Assembly (NCBI GenBank): GCA_028697885.1
Contig: JAQVER010000020.1
Location: 1 to 45,733 of the forward strand
Origin: Desulfocapsaceae bacterium
GTDB taxonomy: Bacteria; Desulfobacterota; Desulfobulbia; Desulfobulbales; Desulfocapsaceae
Length of the DNA: 45,733 nucleotides
Direction of reading: 5' to 3'
A program made the translations under genes and the position numbers. Under the pieces are notes generated by a model, which ran no database searches, was not told the DNA's origin, and was given only the letters and a program-made list of their open reading frames with translations. Shown here piece by piece: positions 26,324 through 34,180 of this stretch (positions within the stretch are counted from its first letter, which is position 1; every line of letters starts with the position of its first letter).

Positions 26324-26928
26324 TGCGTGCTCCTTATACCTCGATGGTAGATGGCAAAAACCCGCGCCGCATTATGGCGGATGTGGCCCACATCGCCAGA
26401 CAAGAGCGATTGCATCACCAAGCCTTGGATCGTGCCAATAAAGAGAGTGGCAGCAGCTTCCGTATCGAGGTGGTCGTCAAGTTCTTTGCGAGCCTTTCCT
26501 GCTTCGATCAACCGAGACAATCGCTCGCTATAACGTTTTATGAGCGCCTGCACTATGCTCTTGGATGCCGTTTTTTCAGCACGCTGGAGCTCACCAAAAA
26601 GTAAACGAGGAACACCCGGGTGCATGGCGACAAACTCTACATGGGCCATAAACATGGCTTCAAGAGCAGCGAGGGGTGATGTTGCCCCTTGTGCAGCTTT
26701 GTCCAACTTGGCCATTAGCCTGGTGGATACCCAGGTCATTACAGCCTGGAGTATCGCAGTCTTGTTGGGGAAATGTCGAAACAGGGCGCCCTGGGTCAAG
26801 CCCATCCGGGTGGCAATAGCAGCTGTAGTAATATCAGTCGGATTTTGTTCTGCTGCTAACTCGATCACAGCTGCAATTGTTACCTCGCGACGCTTATCGG
26901 CCGGAAGATGTTTAACAATGGTACTCAT
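26320..26928 (-). CDS. TetR-family repressor of the efflux operon
   Basis: 202 aa. The N-terminal helix-turn-helix (ITTAAIATRMGLTQGALFRH, about 33-52) is typical TetR; the C-terminal helical ligand-binding domain contains FIGTIQGLVMQSLL. GGAGG precedes the ATG by 5 nt. A 32-bp perfect-arm palindrome overlaps the promoter 10 bp upstream, so autorepression and control of the whole downstream operon is likely. The ligand is unknown; if the cytochrome c' is part of the same response, a nitrosative or redox signal is possible. Confidence 0.95.
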   Translation of the reverse strand: MSTIVKHLPADKRREVTIAAVIELAAEQNPTDITTAAIATRMGLTQGALFRHFPNKTAILQAVMTWVSTRLMAKLDKAAQGATSPLAALEAMFMAHVEFVAMHPGVPRLLFGELQRAEKTASKSIVQALIKRYSERLSRLIEAGKARKELDDHLDTEAAATLFIGTIQGLVMQSLLSGDVGHIRHNAARVFAIYHRGIRSTQ

Positions 26929-26937
26929 ATAACCTCC

Positions 26938-26994
26938 ATTAAAGATAGTAATTGATTACTATCTTTAATGTATGGCGATTAGCGATTTTGTCAA
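26938..26994 (-). promoter_or_regulatory. TetR operator overlapping the efflux operon promoter
   Basis: ATTAAAGATAGTAAT (26938-26952) and its exact complement (26955-26969) are separated by 2 bp. On the minus strand TTGACA (-35, 26994-26989) and TACATT (-10, 26972-26967) are spaced by 16 bp, and the -10 overlaps the palindrome. Binding would block RNA polymerase directly. Confidence 0.88.
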
Positions 26995-27522
26995 GATTAT
27001 TATTCTGAGCAAATGGATATGTCAAAACTGCTGGTAAGCGAAAAAAGACAAGGCTGTTACTTTTTACTCCGCATTGTTATTGCCAGTTCCTTAATCGCAA
27101 TTTATTTACTGTGACAGTATGCAGTTTCCTCCTGAAGTCGGATGTCTTTTCATTCATCATTTTGATCACATGAAAATGATCAAAAGCTATTACCGCCTTC
27201 TTCAAATTTTCACTTACAGTTCTGTTAGGAAATACAGAATCTTTAGATTAGGAAAAAGCATCGAGATTAAGATTGCCAGATCGAACATGAACTAGGCTGA
27301 GCCCTTCACTGGTTTAAGGTTTCTACATTTTCCTCTAAATTTTGGCCCAAATTCTATGGGCTGCTAATCTGCTCGCTCGGAGTGAAATCCTGTCAGGAAT
27401 AAGGTTCACCCTGCAGTTGTACTTAAAAGGTTAAGTTTGCCACTGGTATCCTCTTAATTCTTTCCCCAAAATTTCTGTTAAAAATATTTCACCTGTGATT
27501 AAATGAATCAACTTTCGTTTTT
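26995..27522. other. Intergenic region without a supported gene
   Basis: AT-rich sequence with stop codons in all frames. It holds one notable inverted repeat, TTTTGATCA (27160-27168) and TGATCAAAA (27177-27185), separated by 8 bp. The half-sites recall FNR/CRP recognition (TTGAT/ATCAA), but the spacing is wrong for one site. It could serve the downstream relic and norB unit. Confidence 0.4.
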
Positions 27523-27589
27523 ATGATGATGAGGAGAATTAAGAAAAACCAAAGGAACTTCTTTCACTCTCACTTTGCAGGAGGAACTG

Positions 27590-28004
27590 TCCCTTGTCAT
27601 TTAAGCCGTTTCCCAAAGCGGATAGTGCAGAAGAAGATCGGTTGGTTTCCGGTAAAACAAGGACCAATGCCATCCCTGAAGGATTTATGGGTATTCTTCC
27701 GGAAAATCAGCCAGTTTTTCACTGGCATGGTGACACCTTCGAGCTTCCCGGCAATGCGGTTCATCTGTATTTCAGCAATGCCTGCCGCAATCAGGCCTTC
27801 CTCTATAAAGACAGGGTCCTAGGGTTGCAATTCCATCTTGAGACAACCTTCGAGAGTGCGATGCCATTGATACAAAATTGCCGGAATGAACGTGTGCAGG
27901 GACCCTCGATCCAGACGGAGCATGAGATTATTGAAGGTATCGAGAAACTTGCCGGGATCAACGGGAATATGGATCGATTCCTTGAGTATATGTCATCTTT
28001 CTAA
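27590..28004 (+). pseudogene. Class I glutamine amidotransferase relic
   Basis: The frame from 27594 encodes the C-terminal half of a GMP-synthase-like amidotransferase: FHWHGDTFELPGNAVHL, ACRNQAF, and GLQFHLET with the catalytic His and Glu. The N-terminal half with the nucleophilic Cys is gone. In the +1-shifted frame around 27636-27660 the family motif KKIGWFPV is visible, so a frameshift separates the two pieces. AGGAGG precedes the TTG at 27594 by chance or as a relic. It cannot be an active amidotransferase. Confidence 0.75.
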
Positions 28005-28007
28005 TAG

Positions 28008-28224
28008 AACGGCCACATTTCCAATATCAAGAAGAATACCGGACAGATTACGGCATATGCCCTTAATATTGCCGAGGTCCATGGCTCTCATTATCCTGAG
28101 TTAATCCAGATCGCCGCCATTTTTGATAAGATGGCAGCCGATCTGGGGGTTCACCTGAAAAGTTTGGCCCTATCACACGGAGAAGGCTATTGAAGCCTAT
28201 TTGCGGGAAACTGGTAGGGAATAA
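28008..28224 (+). pseudogene. Probable relic of a Ric/YtfE-type di-iron repair protein
   Basis: Conceptual translation gives IAEVHGSHYPELIQIAAIF and ADLGVHLK, which resembles the hemerythrin-like part of RIC proteins (VHG..HPEL...F..L...L..H). The start is missing, the frame shifts near 28160, and the remainder ends at a stop before norB. RIC proteins repair Fe-S clusters damaged by NO, which fits the neighbouring norB. Short length keeps this tentative. Confidence 0.5.
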
Positions 28225-28258
28225 ACTGATGTCGTAGATTGCTCAAGGAGGAATTCAA

Positions 28259-30547
28259 ATGGCACAGATCTCACAGAAAAGTATCTTATCCCACTGGTGG
28301 CGGCATGCGACCATCATCGTCATGATTTTCGGGTTTTCTACCCTCAGTGTCCTGACCGTAATTACCTATACAAACGCGCCACCCATTCCCAAAAAAGTTG
28401 TCGATGAGAAAGGCGATGTCTTATTTACCAAACAGAACATTGATGCAGGGCAGGATGTATTTTTAAAATACGCCCTCATGGAACACGGCACTCTCTGGGG
28501 ACACGGGGCATATCTGGGACCAGATTACACAGCTGAATATCTGCACAGGGAAGCCGAGATTGTCCAAGGAGTCATAGCGCGAAACAAATTCAGCAATTCT
28601 TATAACGATCTTACCCCTGAACAAAAGGCGTTTGTCTCACAGGAATTGAAAACGGAGCTGAAGACCAATCGCTACGATGCTGTCACTGGCCAGTTGACCT
28701 TCTTTCCCGGCGAAGCGACTGCCTACCAGGAGCTGTTTTCTTATTGGACGGAATTCTTCACCAAAGAGAACAGGGCGCCGGGGCTTCCTGCTAATTATAT
28801 CAACAACCTTGAAGAATTAAAGAATTTGACCGCTTATTTTGCCTGGGCAACCTGGGCTACCGTGACAAATCGTCCCAATAAGGACTACACCTACACCAAT
28901 AACTGGCCCTACGAGCCGCTCGTGGGCAACCATCCATCGAGCCAGGCATACATCTGGAGTGCCATCAGTCTTGTTACGCTGCTCAGTGGGCTTGGCCTGG
29001 TATTGCTCATCTTTGGAAAATTTCACTTTCTGGGATGGGAAGGTGATAAAGACGATTTCAAACTATTGCCATCACCCCCTCGTTCGTGGACACTCACTCC
29101 CAGTCAGTGGGGAACAGGCAAGTACTTCCTCATTGTGGCTCTCTTATTCCTGCTGCAGACCTTGGTTGGCGGTGGTCTGGCCCATTACCGGGTGGAACCG
29201 TACGGCTTCTATGGCTTGCATTTCATTCTCAATTTATTCCCATATAATCTGCTGAGAACCTTTCACCTTCAACTGGTCATATTCTGGATAGCTACCGCGT
29301 GGGTTGCCGGAGGGTTGTTCCTCGCCCCATGGGTAGGAGGGCAAGAGCCAAAAGGGCAGAAGCTTGGTGTTGACCTGCTCTTTATCGCCCTTCTCGTAGT
29401 GGTGCTCGGCAGCCTTGGAGGCGAGTGTCTTGGTATCAATGACAAGCTGGGCCCGCTATGGTTCTGGTTGGGTAGCCAAGGTTCCGAGTACCTTGACCTA
29501 GGGCGTTTCTGGCAAATTCTTCTTGCGGCTGCGCTGATCTTCTGGCTCTTTCTCATGTTCAGAGCTCTTCGCCCGGCCATTGCCACGGAGGGCAAATCGG
29601 ACCTGTCTGCTCTTTTTCTATACGCAGCAGCAGCCATTCCTCTTTTCTACGTTCCCGCCATGTTCTATGGGCCACACAGCAACTTTGCCATTATCGATAA
29701 CTGGCGTTTCTGGATTATCCATCTCTGGGTAGAAGGGTTCTTTGAACTTTTCGCCACGGTACTTGTGGCTATTATGTTCCGTTATATGGGTATTGTAAGT
29801 GCCCGCTCCGCTACTCGTCTTGTCTACCTGGATGCCATTCTTTTTCTCATTGGCGGAATTGTCGGCACGGGGCACCACTGGTATTTCACTGGCCAGGGCG
29901 TTTTGAACATGGGGCTTGCTTCGTGTTTCTCTGCTCTTGAGGTCGTGCCTCTTACCCTGCTCACACTGGATGCTTCAGGATTCATAAAGCTTCGCAAGAG
30001 AAATCAACTGGCTGACGGCGCCGATATGGCCTCTAAGCAGAAATGGGCCATCTACTTCTTCATCGCCGTCGGTGTCTGGAACTTTGTGGGAGCCGGGATT
30101 TTCGGGTTCCTTATCAATACCCCCATAGTGTCGTACTTTGAAATGGGAACAACACTGACAGCAAATCATGGCCATGCGGCCATGTTCGGAGTATTTGGTA
30201 TGCTGGCTCTCGGGGTGCTGGTCTTCTGCATGCGATCTATGCAGAGCGATAAGGTGTGGGCCAACACCGAGAAGTTCGTAAAAATTGGCTACTGGGGACT
30301 CAATATCGGTCTTGCTTTGATGGTGGTACTTGATCTATTCCCAGCCGGTGTCCTCCAACTTTGGGATGTACTCACAAACGGTTACTGGCATGCCCGGAGT
30401 TTTTCTTTCATCATGTCTGGCACTTTCCATACCATGGAGTGGATTCGGATTGTGGGCGATCTTGTTTTTCTCCTCTGTGGGGTTTTCCCCATTGTACTGG
30501 CTGCGATATTGTCCTTTCTGAAGCGTGATCTCAATCCATTGGCCTAA
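28259..30547 (+). CDS. norB: Quinol-dependent nitric oxide reductase (qNor)
   Basis: 762 aa, the usual length of single-subunit qNor. It reduces two NO to N2O using quinol in the cytoplasmic membrane. The N-terminal helix and extra periplasmic domain (AGQDVFLKYALMEHGTLWG) distinguish qNor from cNor. Candidate ligands by motif: His336 (RTFHLQL, heme b), His488 (IIHLWVEG, FeB), His539 and His540 (GTGHHWYF, FeB), His637 and His639 (NHGHAAMFG, hemes b3 and b). The FeB-site Glu is present in VEGFFE. AAGGAGG precedes the ATG. It is followed by a cupin, a ferredoxin and a QmoC-like gene on the same strand. Confidence 0.97.
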   Translation: MAQISQKSILSHWWRHATIIVMIFGFSTLSVLTVITYTNAPPIPKKVVDEKGDVLFTKQNIDAGQDVFLKYALMEHGTLWGHGAYLGPDYTAEYLHREAEIVQGVIARNKFSNSYNDLTPEQKAFVSQELKTELKTNRYDAVTGQLTFFPGEATAYQELFSYWTEFFTKENRAPGLPANYINNLEELKNLTAYFAWATWATVTNRPNKDYTYTNNWPYEPLVGNHPSSQAYIWSAISLVTLLSGLGLVLLIFGKFHFLGWEGDKDDFKLLPSPPRSWTLTPSQWGTGKYFLIVALLFLLQTLVGGGLAHYRVEPYGFYGLHFILNLFPYNLLRTFHLQLVIFWIATAWVAGGLFLAPWVGGQEPKGQKLGVDLLFIALLVVVLGSLGGECLGINDKLGPLWFWLGSQGSEYLDLGRFWQILLAAALIFWLFLMFRALRPAIATEGKSDLSALFLYAAAAIPLFYVPAMFYGPHSNFAIIDNWRFWIIHLWVEGFFELFATVLVAIMFRYMGIVSARSATRLVYLDAILFLIGGIVGTGHHWYFTGQGVLNMGLASCFSALEVVPLTLLTLDASGFIKLRKRNQLADGADMASKQKWAIYFFIAVGVWNFVGAGIFGFLINTPIVSYFEMGTTLTANHGHAAMFGVFGMLALGVLVFCMRSMQSDKVWANTEKFVKIGYWGLNIGLALMVVLDLFPAGVLQLWDVLTNGYWHARSFSFIMSGTFHTMEWIRIVGDLVFLLCGVFPIVLAAILSFLKRDLNPLA

Positions 30548-30645
30548 AAGATAGCGTTCCGGTAGTGTAAAAGGGTCTATTGTTGGGATGGATAAGCAAT
30601 AGTCAAAATTGAAATTGATTAATATAAACAACTTAAGGAGGATCA

Positions 30646-30966
30646 ATGAAGGTTTTGAAACTACAAGACACTAAAGAATTCACTCCCGGAGCTATGAAAA
30701 GATACTTCTTGGTAGAAGACTCAACAAGCTTTAAAATTGTCAATTTTAACCTCGATGAAGGAGTTACCTTTCCAGTTCACTCACATGATCTGGATGGAGA
30801 GCTGTCAATTCAAGTGTTAGAAGGAGAGGGGTTTTTTCTGGGCGATGGCGACACTAAAATAGCTGCCAAACAGGGAGATATTCTCATCTCGCAGATCCGA
30901 GAACCCCACGGAGTAAGAGCAAAAACTCAAATGAGAATCCTGGTGACGATAGCACCACCAATCTGA
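30646..30966 (+). CDS. Small cupin downstream of norB
   Basis: 106 aa. It is a single cupin barrel with HSHDLDGELSIQVLEGEG as motif 1 and a second motif around GDILISQIREPHGVRA. AAGGAGG lies 6 nt before the ATG. It has the same length as the cupin at 14479 but is clearly divergent. The position behind norB suggests a stress-related metal or small-molecule sensor; the substrate is unknown. Confidence 0.85.
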   Translation: MKVLKLQDTKEFTPGAMKRYFLVEDSTSFKIVNFNLDEGVTFPVHSHDLDGELSIQVLEGEGFFLGDGDTKIAAKQGDILISQIREPHGVRAKTQMRILVTIAPPI

Positions 30967-31048
30967 TGAATAGATAAAGAGGTAGTACAACCCATTTGAA
31001 TTGAACCATGTGACGGAATAATTATTAAAACACCATAAGGAAAATACC

Positions 31049-31240
31049 ATGTCTGAGAAAGTTGAAATTGATCAAGAAGAATGTATCGGCTGTGAGACTT
31101 GTGTAGAATGTTGTCCCGCAGTATTTGCCTTTGATGACGATGCAGGAAAAGCTTATGTACTTGACGATGCAGATGCTGGAGAAGATTGTGTCGATGAGGC
31201 AATAGCTTCATGTCCAGCTCAGTGTATTTCTAAAGAATGA
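31049..31240 (+). CDS. Single-cluster [4Fe-4S] ferredoxin
   Basis: 63 aa and very acidic. Cluster ligands are Cys12, Cys15, Cys18 and Cys55; Cys22 and Cys47 are placed to form the disulfide found in Desulfovibrio-type one-cluster ferredoxins. Cytoplasmic electron carrier. It lies between the cupin and the QmoC-like gene with 82- and 132-bp gaps, so it may have its own promoter, although none is obvious. Confidence 0.95.
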   Translation: MSEKVEIDQEECIGCETCVECCPAVFAFDDDAGKAYVLDDADAGEDCVDEAIASCPAQCISKE

Positions 31241-31372
31241 GGTGTGAAAAGGGTCGGGAAATAGAGTGATGGAAGACAGTGACAGCACCCTGTTTTTCTT
31301 CTTCATTGACTGCGGAATCAACAAATGATTGCATGACAACAATTATCATAGATGATTTTATTGGAGGCTATC

Positions 31373-32569
31373 ATGAGTATTGACCCAGATATGAAATTAA
31401 TAAAATTTCTGAAAGAGACAGGGGGAGACACTTTGAAGAAGTGTTATCAATGTGGCTCCTGTTCTGTTGCCTGTCCTCTGTCATCAGATCAGCATCCTTT
31501 CCCAAGAAAAGAAATGATTTGGGCACAGTGGGGAATGAAAGAGCGCTTGTTTGATGATCCAGAAGTTTTTTTATGTCATCAATGCGGGGATTGCACAGAG
31601 ATTTGTCCGCGCGGCGCAAAACCCTCTGAAGTTCTCGGTGCGATTCGCGCTTATTTGTACACGTCTTATGGCTGGCCCGCTGGGCTTGCACGGCTGGCAA
31701 CGTGCGTAAAGAATTTGCCGGTTTTGATTGGTGCCCCTGCAGTCATCATTTTGGTCCTTTGGCTGCTGTCAGGTGGAATGCATATTCCATCTGTTGATGT
31801 CTTTGCTCGTAACGGCTATACCCAGTTTTTTGGGCACTGGGATTTTAAGTGGTACCCCAAGAATACCTTTTTTATTGTGTCTATTATGGTGCCCGCTGCA
31901 GGCTTAGCTGTATATTCAGTTTATAAAGGCATTCATGCAATGTGGCGGCGAATGAGCAAAAGGGCCAATATGAAAACTGAATACAGGCCCTCTGTTTTCA
32001 TGTTTTTCAATGAATTTATCTGGCCTTCACTCGTTGAAATAATGAAGCATACTCGGTTCCGTGAGTGCACTGCTAACACAGACAGAGTTAATGGACATCT
32101 GCCACTGGTCCTGGGTTTTATCGGTGCTTTTATCCTCACTTGTTGGTCGGCGTTCAGGCAGGATCTTATGGGCCTTATTTGGCCTTCCTTTCATGGCCCG
32201 TTGCCGTTGACGGATCCTTTCAAAACTCTGGCAAATATTTCCGCAATTGCTTTACTTTATGGTGTCTGGGTTCTCTGGAGTAATCGCCTAAAACTTGAGC
32301 AAAGAGGGAAGGCGAGCTGGACATTTTATGATTGGTTTCTTATTTGGGAAATAACTGCCGTTGGAGTTACAGGTCTCGGTGCAGAATTGCTGCGCTGGGT
32401 TGGAATGCCGACTTTAGGGTACTTTGTTTATTTCTTGCATCTTGTCTCGGTTCTGATGCTTTTCCTCTACATGCCATATACCAAGTTTGCCCATATCGTT
32501 TACAGGACTACGGCAATGTGTTTCGAAAAGTACCGGGTAAGTGGCTTTGCAAAAAATACTACTGATTGA
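31373..32569 (+). CDS. QmoC-like quinone-interacting membrane oxidoreductase subunit
   Basis: 398 aa from the ATG at 31373 (GGAGG 7 nt upstream). The N-terminal HdrC-like domain has two cluster motifs: Cys24, 27, 30, 34 and Cys68, 71, 74, 78. The C-terminal part has six transmembrane helices (first about 110-130, last about 345-375) of the HdrE/NarI-like cytochrome b type. In sulfate reducers QmoC links the quinone pool to APS reductase together with QmoA and QmoB. Neither qmoAB nor aprAB is present here, so this is an orphan copy; with the neighbouring ferredoxin it may couple quinol to a different acceptor. Confidence 0.9.
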   Translation: MSIDPDMKLIKFLKETGGDTLKKCYQCGSCSVACPLSSDQHPFPRKEMIWAQWGMKERLFDDPEVFLCHQCGDCTEICPRGAKPSEVLGAIRAYLYTSYGWPAGLARLATCVKNLPVLIGAPAVIILVLWLLSGGMHIPSVDVFARNGYTQFFGHWDFKWYPKNTFFIVSIMVPAAGLAVYSVYKGIHAMWRRMSKRANMKTEYRPSVFMFFNEFIWPSLVEIMKHTRFRECTANTDRVNGHLPLVLGFIGAFILTCWSAFRQDLMGLIWPSFHGPLPLTDPFKTLANISAIALLYGVWVLWSNRLKLEQRGKASWTFYDWFLIWEITAVGVTGLGAELLRWVGMPTLGYFVYFLHLVSVLMLFLYMPYTKFAHIVYRTTAMCFEKYRVSGFAKNTTD

Positions 32570-32592
32570 AATAAAAACAGTAACCCACGTTC

Positions 32593-32703
32593 TGGGTGGC
32601 GATCGGCGGCACGGGGCTGGTTGTTCCGGTATTGCGGCGGGCCGATCGCATGGGATTTGTCGAGATTGAGAAAAAGATCGCTGAATTCGTAAAAAATGCC
32701 AAA
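32593..32703 (+). pseudogene. Fragment of a 2-oxoacid dehydrogenase E2 acyltransferase
   Basis: In-frame translation gives GTGLVVPVLRRADRMGF and IEKKIAEF, which matches the inner part of the E2 catalytic domain. Both ends are missing and there is no start or stop of its own. It is joined at about 32703 directly to an HU-gene fragment, so this is a recombination scar. GC is higher than in the surrounding sequence. Confidence 0.6.
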
Positions 32704-32769
32704 GAAACTTCCATTCTTCAAGGTCGGGAAGGATTTAAGAGAAGCTGTGAATGCTGGAAAAAATAAATG
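32704..32769 (+). pseudogene. 3' fragment of an HU/IHF gene
   Basis: The sequence encodes KLPFFKVGKDLREAVNAG, nearly identical to the end of the intact gene at 34862-35146, but a 1-nt deletion moves the stop. Only the last ~20 codons survive. The similarity continues past the stop into the next small ORF, showing that this is a duplicated segment. Confidence 0.75.
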
Positions 32770-32847
32770 ACCATCATAAAATTTCCCTCCAGAAAGAATA
32801 ATCCAGCCTTTCTAAATGATATCAAAGAAGACGTTTATCATATCTAA
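32767..32847 (+). CDS. 26-residue ORF, first of two related copies
   Basis: It encodes MTIIKFPSRKNNPAF followed by LNDIKED. A close copy of 32 codons follows the intact HU gene at 35147. Reading frame and sequence are kept in both, with mostly synonymous or conservative changes, which hints at a real peptide or the start of a larger gene. The frame here breaks off near 32838 and may once have continued into the frame of the next gene. Confidence 0.4.
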   Translation: MTIIKFPSRKNNPAFLNDIKEDVYHI

Positions 32848-32888
32848 GTCTCAATAATGCCAAAATTACAGGTTATTATCCCCCAGAG

Positions 32889-33152
32889 TTGCCAGAGTAT
32901 CCTGGTGTAAATATTAAAGACATTCAAGTTGACGATGTTATTACTATTCGTGTCTTTTTTGGGATAGGGAAAGGCAAGAATATGCGTATTGATGGTGGGC
33001 ATATTAATGTGAAAATTGAGCATATTGATGATGGTGAGATTTTTGCTATCGTAATGACAAAATCACCGAAAGAATTCTCCTTAGAAACAGGTTCATCAAT
33101 AGAAATTTATAAAGAAGGGATGTTATACAAAGCTGAGCTAACGGAGCATTAA
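32889..33152 (+). CDS. Small hypothetical protein, start uncertain
   Basis: At least 87 aa from a TTG at 32889; the frame is open further upstream (YYPPE before it) without ATG, GTG or a ribosome site. The product is beta-rich and charged, with VFFGIGKGKNM and VKIEHIDDGEIFA. No family is recognised. It may be the C-terminal part of a protein whose start was lost at the duplication junction near 32840. The following ORF starts 3 nt after its stop. Confidence 0.5.
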   Translation: MPEYPGVNIKDIQVDDVITIRVFFGIGKGKNMRIDGGHINVKIEHIDDGEIFAIVMTKSPKEFSLETGSSIEIYKEGMLYKAELTEH

Positions 33153-33155
33153 ACG

Positions 33156-33355
33156 ATGGAACTAAAAGATAATCAGGCGGCATTAATCATGGAATCTTCA
33201 AAGGATGGTGAAATTAAGGTAAACGTGGCTTTTGGTAATGTTGATGACTTGCTGGTGAAATATGCCAAGCCATTGCATTAAAGCTTATTCAGGAGGGAAC
33301 GTTTCAGGCCGAAATAATGGAGATGATTGACGTGGAAGAGAGGGATGTAGAATAA
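33156..33355 (+). pseudogene. Small hypothetical gene interrupted by a frameshift
   Basis: The first 41 codons (MELKDNQAALIMESSKDGEI onwards) stop at 33279-33281. A +1 frame continues the protein-like character with ALKLIQEGTFQAEIMEMI and ends at 33355. Joining the frames near 33270 gives about 65 aa. No family is recognised. The second part ends 10 bp before the solo element end at 33365. Confidence 0.5.
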
Positions 33356-33360
33356 TCCTA

Positions 33361-33430
33361 TTCCTTTGTAGAAAAAACAGGATGTTGATGACCAAATTAT
33401 AACATACTTTCGGTTTCGTTTTTGTTACGA
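33361..33430 (-). repeat. Solo left end of the tyrosine-recombinase element family
   Basis: On the minus strand this matches the left ends at 35225 and 37395: CGTAACAAAAAC at the outer edge, then the extended -10-like TGTTATAAT, GGTCATCAA, and CCTGTTTTTTCTA. No recombinase gene follows; the interior is the broken small gene. Sequence outside it (TCAGGAAACATCACAACTTC, 33435-33454) resembles the flank at 35521. Confidence 0.75.
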
Positions 33431-33444
33431 ATAATCAGGAAACA

Positions 33445-33609
33445 TCACAACTTCTGAAAATGTTCTTCAGCATAGCATTGCCAGTAGGTATGTTCTCCTT
33501 TGATAGTTCGATCTTGGTCCAAGATAGCCAAAATTTGTTTATTGTCCCAAAGTAAACCCGTGGTCTGTCACCGATTAGCCCAAATCACCCCGTAGATTTC
33601 CTTTGTCAG
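33445..33609 (-). pseudogene. Unidentified coding relic with in-frame stop
   Basis: Minus-strand translation gives LTKEIYGVIWANR, a stop, then NKQILAILDQDRTIKGEHTY and AEEHFQKL before a terminal stop. The composition is protein-like across the internal stop, but no family is recognised. Its 3' end overlaps the flank that is shared with the region at 35521. Confidence 0.3.
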
Positions 33610-33673
33610 GTTACACGGCCGATAAGACGTTCAGATCTTCACATAAAAGTAAAAGGGTAGCACCTTACAGTTA

Positions 33674-34180
33674 TTAGTTCTCTAAGATTGCCCAATTATC
33701 CTCAAAGTCAATTAGGTCTATAATTGTCAACATGGCCTGTGTAGTCTTATAGTTCCTTGGCCGGATGCCATCGTGCTGATCAAGCCACCGTTGATAGTGC
33801 TTAATCAGGACTTCCTGAATCTCTTTCTCCGTGGCAATAAAGAACTGGGCCGTTTTGATATCCCCGTTTTTAATCAGTACAGCAACCCAGATCAAATCAG
33901 GGTGATCCAGCGGTAATGGTTCACCGAGGATTTGACGATTATTTTTGTCGATAGAAAACTCTACCCACTTATCAATATGGGTCCTAATGACTGATCCGCC
34001 ATTACTTGCTTTGACCTGAATCGGGAAAGATTTAAGAGTCTCAGCATTTACAGCTGTTATATCAAAACCTGGCACATTCCCTGAATATGGGGACGCATAG
34101 AATCCCTTGGTCCCCAGGATAGCGGCGACTAAATGCTCACCTATTTGTCCAGTAAGTTTATTTGATGATCCGGATGCCAT
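33674..34180 (-). CDS. PD-(D/E)XK-like nuclease-fold protein
   Basis: 168 aa, soluble. The N-terminus TGQIGEHLVAAILG, then PGFDITAVN, then FPIQVKAS fits the E...D...(Q/E)xK core of restriction-endonuclease-like proteins, including the DUF4365-like group. A purine-rich site (AAGGAG) precedes the ATG. It is not accompanied by a methyltransferase. Its position in the accessory zone suggests a defence or mobile-element role, but activity is unproven. Confidence 0.7.
   Translation of the reverse strand: MASGSSNKLTGQIGEHLVAAILGTKGFYASPYSGNVPGFDITAVNAETLKSFPIQVKASNGGSVIRTHIDKWVEFSIDKNNRQILGEPLPLDHPDLIWVAVLIKNGDIKTAQFFIATEKEIQEVLIKHYQRWLDQHDGIRPRNYKTTQAMLTIIDLIDFEDNWAILEN

Noticed and set aside
27160-27185. 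FNR site TTGATCA...TGATCAA upstream of norB
   Set aside because: The half-sites are right, but the 8-bp gap between extended arms does not give the TTGAT-N4-ATCAA spacing, and it lies over 1 kb from norB.
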